Shown in pieces: positions 11,924-16,608 of a stretch of 16,608 nucleotides of DNA. This stretch comes from DASPXK01 sp035637315 (lineage in GTDB: Bacteria; Chloroflexota; UBA6077; JACCZL01). The notes under the pieces were generated by a model, which was not told the origin of the DNA, made no database searches, and saw only the letters and a program-made list of their open reading frames with translations. Position numbers and translations under genes: made by a program. The DNA lies in the NCBI GenBank assembly GCA_035637315.1, contig DASPXK010000235.1, positions 1 to 16,608 on the forward strand. The letters are read 5' to 3'. Position 1 is the stretch's first letter; every line of letters begins with the position of its first letter.

Positions 11924-13435
11924 CTACCTTCGATAGCTGAAAACCACCACGTTGTCGAAGGTCTCAACAGAAGCGTGCTGACTGAGGAACGCGGCGATCT
12001 CGGTGTGGCTGCGTGGCTCCCACGACTTCTGTCGATACGCGCACCTCAACTCCTCATATCGCCTCGCTAGCTGCTGAAACTCGTTCATCGAGGCCGGGAC
12101 CGCCAGACGGCCCCCCACGTAGTAGCGAAACAACTCGGCCCCACCGCCAATGGCGCACAATCCGACTGAATCGTTGGCGTTGCTCGCCATCGCCCGACTC
12201 GCGTCACGCATTCCCTCCTCCGAGATGGCGCTGGCTGGGCTCACGGACCAGTTGTAGAGGAGGATCGCGATCAGGGCGGTGGCCAGGACATACCTAACCC
12301 CGCGAAGCGCACTCGTTCCCCAGCCCCCTTCCCTAAAGGGCCTAAAGGGAAGGGGGAGCTTGTTGGGCAGCCCCCCCTTCCCTTTAGGCCCTTTAGGGAA
12401 GGGGGCTGGGGGGTTAGGTTCGAGCAGGCCGGCGACGAACAACAGAAGATAGTAGGGCAGGAAATAGATAAGGAACCTCGGATACAGACTGATTGGATGC
12501 GATAGCCATGCGATCAGCAGCGGCGCCGCCAGGAGCCAGCCGAAGTACTGAGCGGCTCGAGGGTGTGTCCTGTACAGCGAGCGAAGGCCAATCAGTGAGG
12601 CCACCAGGACAAGTGCCGCCAGCGGTCCCCAGGTCACACCTGATAACTCCTCGGCCACAGCCCAGGGGAAGAGTGGCGCGAACGGGCCCCGCGCGTCGCG
12701 AGCGATGTTGAGCAGCACGGACGGAAGGACTGGCGCATAGCACAGGAGCGACAGGCCGCCGATCGCTCCGAAGGACCCCAGCGTCAGCCGCGGGGAATGG
12801 ACCGGATGCGGACCCGCCCGGCGCGACACCGCCTGAGTGACGAGCAGCTGGGCGAGGAACAGGGCCTGAACGAGCGTCACGAAGGCGGCGTAGAGGTGGA
12901 AGTAGATCCCGACGACGCTCGCCAGGCCGAAAGCGGCGGCGTCACGTCTCGTCCCGCGATCGAGCAGCGTGAAGTAGAAGTGGCTCGACAGAAGCGTAAA
13001 CAGGATCATTCCCGAGTAGCCGCGAGCAGAGACGCTCCAGAGTACGTGCGGAGGAGAGAGGGCCAGCAGGACCGTCGCGAGCAACAGCGGCCTGGGCCCC
13101 AGGAGCACGCGGCCAAAGACCCAGAACACGCCCAGGCTGGCCAGGCCGAGCAGCAGAGCCGGCAGCCTCAGTGCCCACTCCGAGCGACCGAGGAGTGATT
13201 CCGAGAGCCGCGCGAGCAGGGAGTACGCGATGTGGTTGTTGAACGCGAGGTAGGTCGAAACCGTCGTCCAGGTGGAGTCGACCTCCACGAAGTAGAGCGC
13301 CGTATACGCCTCGTCGTATCCCAGGCCTCGGTTCAGGACGGGAGCCCGAACCGCAAGGCCGAGCGCCAGGATCGCTAGGAGAAGGGCGCGCTCCGAGCGG
13401 GCTTCACGACACGGCCACGAGACTCGGCTACTCAT
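11924..13435 (-). CDS. GT39/ArnT-type membrane glycosyltransferase with large palindrome insert
   Basis: 503 aa, about eleven hydrophobic helices. The first extracytoplasmic loop has LGYDEAYTAL (Asp41-Glu42), the paired acidic residues of ArnT/PMT-type GT-C enzymes that bind the polyprenyl-phosphate sugar. The region HPISLYPRFLIYFLPYYLLL (about 318-337) matches the usual PRY segment before the last helices. Residues about 340-382 (EPNPPAPFPKG onward) are encoded by a 127-base palindromic repeat (12292-12418) in frame, between a hydrophobic helix and the next. The soluble C-terminal tail of about 100 residues follows. ATG 13435 with a probable promoter just upstream; the predicted transcript start leaves almost no leader. 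Function: glycosylation of a lipid or surface polymer; the acceptor is unknown. Confidence 0.82.
   Translation of the reverse strand: MSSRVSWPCREARSERALLLAILALGLAVRAPVLNRGLGYDEAYTALYFVEVDSTWTTVSTYLAFNNHIAYSLLARLSESLLGRSEWALRLPALLLGLASLGVFWVFGRVLLGPRPLLLATVLLALSPPHVLWSVSARGYSGMILFTLLSSHFYFTLLDRGTRRDAAAFGLASVVGIYFHLYAAFVTLVQALFLAQLLVTQAVSRRAGPHPVHSPRLTLGSFGAIGGLSLLCYAPVLPSVLLNIARDARGPFAPLFPWAVAEELSGVTWGPLAALVLVASLIGLRSLYRTHPRAAQYFGWLLAAPLLIAWLSHPISLYPRFLIYFLPYYLLLFVAGLLEPNPPAPFPKGPKGKGGLPNKLPLPFRPFREGGWGTSALRGVRYVLATALIAILLYNWSVSPASAISEEGMRDASRAMASNANDSVGLCAIGGGAELFRYYVGGRLAVPASMNEFQQLARRYEELRCAYRQKSWEPRSHTEIAAFLSQHASVETFDNVVVFSYRR
12292..12418. repeat. 127-base palindromic element inside the GT39 gene
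   Basis: ACCTAACC (12292-12299) is inverted as GGTTAGGT (12411-12418). Inside, a perfect 39-base inverted repeat pairs 12318-12356 with 12372-12410, built of CCCCAGCCCCCTTCCC and duplicated TTTAGG/CCTAAA units. The left linker CCCCGCGAAGCGCACT (12298-12313) also occurs at 3297-3312. In frame on the minus strand. Confidence 0.9.
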
Positions 13436-13450
13436 CCTCAGACGCGGGCG

Positions 13451-13480
13451 ATCCTATGTATCGTTTCAGAGCTGTGTCAA
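13451..13480 (-). promoter_or_regulatory. Candidate promoter of the GT39 gene
   Basis: Minus strand: TTGACA (13480-13475), 18-base spacer, TAGGAT (13456-13451). The expected start is about 8-10 bases before the ATG, implying a nearly leaderless message; a GAGG touches the ATG, too close for a normal ribosome site. Confidence 0.5.
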
Positions 13481-13562
13481 CCCCTACCTGGCGAGCGGAG
13501 CAGTCGACGCTACCGAGATCGAGGTGGCCGTCGAAATTTTGGCCTGCCAGGAGCGGGGTCTC

Positions 13563-13595
13563 CCCTCTCCCACGCTTGGGAGAGGGTGGGGGTGA
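13563..13595. repeat. C/G palindromic element, intergenic, flanked by an imperfect direct repeat
   Basis: CCCTCTCCC (13563-13571) with GGGAGAGGG (13578-13586), then TGGGGGTGA: the same stem plus GGGTGAGGG-like tail as the pair at 3181-3337. It is bracketed by TCGACGCTACCGAGATCG (13504-13521) and TCGACGCTACCCCGAGATCG (13613-13632). Apart from this and the two promoters, nothing was seen in 13436-13738. Confidence 0.7.
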
Positions 13596-13640
13596 AGGCC
13601 AGAACCCAAACCTCGACGCTACCCCGAGATCGGCCAGAGC

Positions 13641-13669
13641 TTGACTTGAAGGAGGCCCTGGGGTATGCT
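13641..13669 (+). promoter_or_regulatory. Promoter of the first small acidic peptide gene
   Basis: TTGACT (13641-13646), 17-base spacer, TATGCT (13664-13669): five of six and four of six consensus matches at ideal spacing. Predicted leader about 60 bases, containing a small GTGCC-GAC-GGCAC hairpin (13693-13705) and a possible 25-codon leader ORF (ATG 13665) whose TGA overlaps the next ATG. Confidence 0.65.
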
Positions 13670-13738
13670 TTTCATGGACGGTGCGCTGAAAAGTGCCGAC
13701 GGCACCGCCAAAAACCTGTTAGGAAGGAGCGGGGGGAC

Positions 13739-13840
13739 ATGAGTAGTGAGGAATTGACGCCTGAAGAGGACGTGTCGGTAGAGACAGAAAGCGACCCGTT
13801 GGGCACGGAGCAAGGCGACCAGGAGTCGAGCAGCGAGTAG
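13739..13840 (+). CDS. Small acidic peptide 1 (33 aa), unknown function
   Basis: ATG 13739 with AAGGAG (13724-13729) and a G-rich run before it. The 33 residues are highly acidic (about ten Glu and three Asp, no Lys or Arg), with Ser/Thr-rich ends: it begins MSSEELTPEEDVSVE and ends QGDQESSSE. No helix-forming hydrophobic core, signal or cysteine; predicted disordered. It has its own promoter upstream and a GC hairpin downstream (13870-13903), and a second peptide of similar size and charge follows at 14033. These properties favour a real gene over chance. No family recognised; it is not Pup (no GGE/GGQ end). Confidence 0.6.
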   Translation: MSSEELTPEEDVSVETESDPLGTEQGDQESSSE

Positions 13841-13869
13841 CGAGACAAGCTTGGCGATTTCTTAGCATG

Positions 13870-13903
13870 CGCGAGGGCCGTGGCAGGCGCCACGGCCTTG
13901 CGC
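13870..13903 (+). terminator. GC hairpin after small peptide gene 1
   Basis: GGCCGTGG (about 13876-13883) with CCACGGCC (13890-13897), extended outward by GCGC pairs with small bulges. A strong stem 30 bases after the stop, but no T run follows, so termination would be atypical. Confidence 0.5.
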
Positions 13904-14032
13904 GTCTCCGAGCCAACCAGCTGCGCGGCTCCCAGGTCGAGTAGCGGCGGGTTTTAGCGCGTTTCACGGCGACACGGACTGGGGTTGGTTTCGCGCCTGC
14001 CCCGGAGCGTGTTGGCTCGAAAGGAATGGGAA

Positions 14033-14128
14033 ATGTCCGATTACGAACCCGAGGTCGCAACAGAGGGTGACGATACGAGCGAGGGTCTCTCCAACCAGGA
14101 GGAAAAGAAAGACGGCGACGACGAGTAG
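14033..14128 (+). CDS. Small acidic peptide 2 (31 aa), unknown function
   Basis: ATG 14033 preceded by AAAGGA (seven bases spacing). Begins MSDYEPEVATEGDDTSEG and ends NQEEKKDGDDE: about thirteen acidic residues against two Lys, no hydrophobic core, no Cys. Similar in length, MS start, charge and low complexity to the peptide at 13739, about 190 bases upstream, yet not clearly alignable, so they may be diverged paralogues or independently shaped by function. Followed by a perfect GC hairpin (14167-14196). No clear promoter was found between 13904 and 14032. No family recognised. Confidence 0.55.
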   Translation: MSDYEPEVATEGDDTSEGLSNQEEKKDGDDE

Positions 14129-14166
14129 CACTCCGAGTCTTCTTCGAGAGACCGTTCGTTTCTGAC

Positions 14167-14196
14167 GAGGCCGCCCCGACCTGTCGGGGCGGCCTC
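14167..14196 (+). terminator. Perfect 13-bp GC hairpin after small peptide gene 2
   Basis: GAGGCCGCCCCGA (14167-14179) pairs exactly with TCGGGGCGGCCTC (14184-14196), loop CCTG. No T run follows. It separates the peptide gene from the phosphoesterase gene. Confidence 0.6.
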
Positions 14197-14245
14197 GCCG
14201 CGTCTGTAGCGCCGTTCTGGTTCCCGACCCAGGCCCTCGTGTACC

Positions 14246-15772
14246 ATGCGCGACGCCCTGAGCGGCCCCAGCACGATGCCAGGCGAATCAGAACGCGGTG
14301 GCTCTCACTGGCTTGGAACGCGTCGCTGGCGCGTGAGCGCGGCGGTTGTCGCTCTCGCGTCGACACTGTCCGTGATCAACGCCTACGGCCTACCTGGCGC
14401 CTCGACGCGGCAGGCACACATCGGCGCGGGCGACGGCATCAACAAGATCGAGCACGTCGTCATCATCATGCAGGAGAACCGGTCCTTCGATCACTACTTC
14501 GGGACGTACCCGGGCGCGGACGGCATCCCGATGCGGGCCGGTGAGCCGACCGTGTGCGTGCCGAATCCGCGGACGAAAGAGTGCGTCAAGCCGTATCACG
14601 ATTCAAGCGACAAGAACCGGGGTGGTCCGCACGGCGCGGATGAGATCGCCAAGGACGTCAATGGCGGCAAGATGGATGGCTTCATCCGGACGGTGATCGA
14701 GAGTCGCGGGACCGAGTGCAGCGACCCGTACGATGACAAGTGCGCACCGTCGGCTGGGCCAATCGATGTGATGGGCTACCACGACGCCCGCGAGATCCCG
14801 AACTACTGGGCCTACGCGCGCGAATTCGTGCTCCACGACCGCATGTTCTCGTCGGCCGCCTCCTCCAGCTTGCCGGTCCATCTGTTTATGGTCTCGGCGT
14901 GGTCACCCCAGTGCACCTCCTCCGACCCGATGAGCTGCTTCAGCGACCTGTACCATCCCGCCTGGTCGGCGGCGCTTCGACGTCGTCGGCGACAGGGCGA
15001 GGACGTGAGGCCGACCTGGGCTCACACGGACGTGACTCACCTTCTCCAGCGGGCCAATGTCAGCTGGGCGTACTACGTCGCCACGGGGACCGTGCCGGAC
15101 TGCGACGACGACAATATGACGTGTCCCGAGAACCCACAGGATGCCAGACCGCAGGACGCCAAGACGCCGGACATCTGGAACCCCTTGCCCTGGTTCGAGA
15201 CGGTCAATGCCAACGGCCAGGTTGGCAACATCCAGGACGTCGCATACTTCCATGAGGCGGCCCGCGGCGGGACGCTGCCGGCCGTGGCCTGGGTGATCCC
15301 GAGCGGATTGAATAGCGACCATCCCAGGACCTCGCGCGTCAGCGACGCGCAAGCGTACGTGACCGAGCTCATAAACGCGATCATGGAGGGGCCAAGCTGG
15401 AGCAGCACCGCTATCTTCCTGGCGTGGGACGACTTCGGTGGCTTCTACGACCATGTCGCCCCTCCGCGCGTCGACGAAAACGGGTACGGGATTCGCGTCC
15501 CTGCCCTCGTGATCAGTCCCTACGCCAAGCGTGGCTACATCGACCACCAGACCCTGAGCTTCGACGCCTATCTGAAGTTCATCGAGGATCGCTTCCTGGG
15601 CGGCCAGCGCATCGATCCCGCGACGAACGGCCGGCCTGATCCACGGCCCACCGTGCGCGAGAGCGTCCCGGAACTGGGCGACATGCGCCAGGCCTTTGAC
15701 TTCGATCAGCCGCCACGCCCACCATTGTTGTTGCCAACTCGTCCGGCGCCCGGACCAGCATCCACGCCGTAG
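14246..15772 (+). CDS. Secreted phosphoesterase, acid phosphatase AcpA / phospholipase C superfamily
   Basis: 508 aa. The N-terminus has Arg-Arg-Trp (26-28) followed by a hydrophobic stretch (about 30-49), a signal peptide, possibly Tat type. The family hallmark HVVIIMQENRSFDHYFGTYPG starts at 70 (Glu77-Asn78 metal ligands). GYHDAREIPNYWAYA comes next, then FSSAASSSLPVHL, where Ser208 aligns with the nucleophile (Ser/Thr before xPxH/R) of AcpA and PLC. WDDFGGFYDHV (394-404) gives Asp395 and Asp396 as ligands. Order and spacing match AcpA, so it should be a metal-dependent phosphomonoesterase or phospholipase C acting outside the cytoplasm. The Pro-rich tail (about 488-508) is unusual. ATG 14246 has no strong ribosome site; ATG 14276 is possible. 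It ends in front of a large palindrome shared with the convergent gene. Confidence 0.9.
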   Translation: MRDALSGPSTMPGESERGGSHWLGTRRWRVSAAVVALASTLSVINAYGLPGASTRQAHIGAGDGINKIEHVVIIMQENRSFDHYFGTYPGADGIPMRAGEPTVCVPNPRTKECVKPYHDSSDKNRGGPHGADEIAKDVNGGKMDGFIRTVIESRGTECSDPYDDKCAPSAGPIDVMGYHDAREIPNYWAYAREFVLHDRMFSSAASSSLPVHLFMVSAWSPQCTSSDPMSCFSDLYHPAWSAALRRRRRQGEDVRPTWAHTDVTHLLQRANVSWAYYVATGTVPDCDDDNMTCPENPQDARPQDAKTPDIWNPLPWFETVNANGQVGNIQDVAYFHEAARGGTLPAVAWVIPSGLNSDHPRTSRVSDAQAYVTELINAIMEGPSWSSTAIFLAWDDFGGFYDHVAPPRVDENGYGIRVPALVISPYAKRGYIDHQTLSFDAYLKFIEDRFLGGQRIDPATNGRPDPRPTVRESVPELGDMRQAFDFDQPPRPPLLLPTRPAPGPASTP

Positions 15773-15777
15773 CGCGG

Positions 15778-15843
15778 GCTCTAGTCGGTACCGCGACCGT
15801 GAGGGAGCGGCCCCTCCCTCACGGTCGCGCTACTGACTAGAGC
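15778..15843. repeat. 30-bp-armed palindrome between convergent genes, encoding a protein tail
   Basis: 15778-15807 is inverted at 15814-15843 with two mismatches in 30 and a six-base loop. It starts five bases past the phosphoesterase stop and contains the stop and the last 20 or so codons of the minus-strand membrane protein. It can fold in RNA from either strand, so it probably ends transcription both ways, although T runs are lacking. Confidence 0.85.
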
Positions 15844-16608
15844 CTGGCGCCAGAACATGCGCGCGCCTGCGACGGCGGCGAGGAGTAGGGCGAGCACGCC
15901 GAGCGGCGCCCAGGCTGCCCACAACGAACGAATGTGGGCCAGACCGTAGCGCGCGGCCAGGACGGCGTTCGTGTCTCGCGTCCAGGCCGACCCGAACGCC
16001 CACCAGCCCAGCAGGGCATGGAAGGCCGCGAACTCCGCCAAGATCCCAATCACGACCAGCCGTTGGCCCGGATGACCCAGACGTGCCGCCTCGCGCGCGA
16101 CGTAGGCCAGCCCCAGGGCCACAATTGGTGTCATGCTCTCGGCGGCTTCACCCTCCGGATGCCAGGTCCAGGTGAGCATCGCCTGGCCCGCAAACCCGCC
16201 CAGTGCCACCATTGCCAGCCACGGCGGACGGCTGACGAAGCGACGGAGCAAGCCGCCTCGGCCACCTGCGCGAACTGCACGCCGGGCCGCCCGCGCCAGG
16301 AGGAGACAGCCGGTCAGGCCGAGCGCTCCAGGCAGTAAGGCGATTTGAACGCGGAGGAGGGCGTCGAGCTGAGGGGGTCCACCCCGCGCGAGCTCCCCCA
16401 GCAGGGGCAGGGGTAGCAGCGACCCCAGAGTGGCCACCGCGGTCTTGGCAGCCCACCCGCCGAGGTCACCGCCCGAATTCGTGCCTGCCAGGGCCGGACT
16501 CGCCTCCACCGTCGCGCGCAGCCCAAAAGTGGCGATTGCCCAGAGGTGCCAGGGTGCCAGCACGAGCATTGCAATCAGCAGGCCCAGCCCCCATGCAAGC
16601 GGGCCGGT
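15781..16608 (-). CDS. Polytopic membrane protein, C-terminal part (probable GT-C glycosyltransferase), open at right edge
   Basis: The frame stays open to the last base of the window (upstream of the internal ATG 16569 it reads TGPLAWGLGLLIA), so the true start is outside. About 275 residues are visible with some seven hydrophobic segments. MLVLAPWHLWAIATFG resembles the PWHLxxxxxxG segment of ArnT/PMT-type glycosyltransferases, and the next loop GGDLGGWAAKT is periplasmic in that model. The final residues, from about VSSATVREGPLPHGRGTD, are encoded by the palindrome at 15778-15843 and are unlikely to be ancestral to the protein. The glycosyltransferase reading is moderate; an unassigned membrane protein is the alternative. 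Confidence 0.6.
   Translation of the reverse strand, partial: TGPLAWGLGLLIAMLVLAPWHLWAIATFGLRATVEASPALAGTNSGGDLGGWAAKTAVATLGSLLPLPLLGELARGGPPQLDALLRVQIALLPGALGLTGCLLLARAARRAVRAGGRGGLLRRFVSRPPWLAMVALGGFAGQAMLTWTWHPEGEAAESMTPIVALGLAYVAREAARLGHPGQRLVVIGILAEFAAFHALLGWWAFGSAWTRDTNAVLAARYGLAHIRSLWAAWAPLGVLALLLAAVAGARMFWRQALVSSATVREGPLPHGRGTD

Noticed and set aside
13586..13840. Longer 84-residue version of small acidic peptide 1
   Set aside because: The upstream 51 residues run through the palindrome and the promoter and differ in composition; the ATG at 13739 has the ribosome site.
13739..14128. The two acidic peptides as Pup or RiPP precursors
   Set aside because: They lack the GGE/GGQ end of Pup, have no leader/core division or Cys/Ser/Thr core, and no modification or proteasome genes are nearby.

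Overview
This is a GC-rich chromosomal stretch with many GTG/TTG starts. It has a DUF1611/dipeptide-epimerase pair, a mycothiol-nitroreductase-like DsbA protein, several GT-C glycosyltransferases, a CysO-like sulfur carrier, an S-box riboswitch and many short intergenic and intragenic palindromes. Together these fit Chloroflexota best (an actinobacterial-type lineage is the alternative). The assignment is an inference from gene content and style, not from a marker gene. No rRNA, tRNA or CRISPR was seen.

Layout. 1-295 (-): start of a CinA/PncC amidase gene, cut by the window edge. 417-1013 (+): DsbA-fold oxidoreductase. 1036-3077 (-): two-gene operon, DUF1611 protein (DgcN type) then dipeptide epimerase (DgcA type), overlapping by ATGA and probably handling D-glutamate or related amino acids. 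3373-4659 (-): MFS transporter, divergent from a GT-C glycosyltransferase with a GT22-like HKExRF motif (4674-6386, +) and a membrane-anchored NodB polysaccharide deacetylase (6460-7479, +). 7560-10884 (-): an operon read from a TTGACA/TACAGT promoter through a SAM-I riboswitch into a threonine-synthase-like PLP enzyme, a NIL-domain protein, a CysO-like protein ending in GG, and a ThiF/MoeB adenylyltransferase. 10939-11908 (+): decayed accessory patch with a truncated, frameshifted transposase behind an RBS-masking hairpin, then a frameshifted PIN-domain (VapC) gene. 11924-13435 (-): GT39-type glycosyltransferase. 13641-14196 (+): two tiny, very acidic peptide genes, each followed by a GC hairpin. 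14246-15772 (+): secreted AcpA/phospholipase-C-type phosphoesterase. 15781-16608 (-): C-terminal part of another polytopic membrane protein, open at the window edge.

The most interesting system is the riboswitch operon. S-box control points to methionine supply, yet the first gene looks like threonine synthase and is followed by sulfur-carrier machinery. A coherent reading is protein-thiocarboxylate-dependent homocysteine synthesis from O-phosphohomoserine, analogous to CysO/CysM cysteine synthesis. This is inference.

The second theme is repeats. Five loci between 4007 and 7505 carry tandem heptanucleotides, a different heptamer at each locus, and four of the five are arranged as inverted arms. 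A second family of C/G-run palindromes, most with a G-quadruplex-like arm, is scattered through the window. Both families lie between genes and also in frame inside membrane-protein genes, where they encode low-complexity loops or tails.
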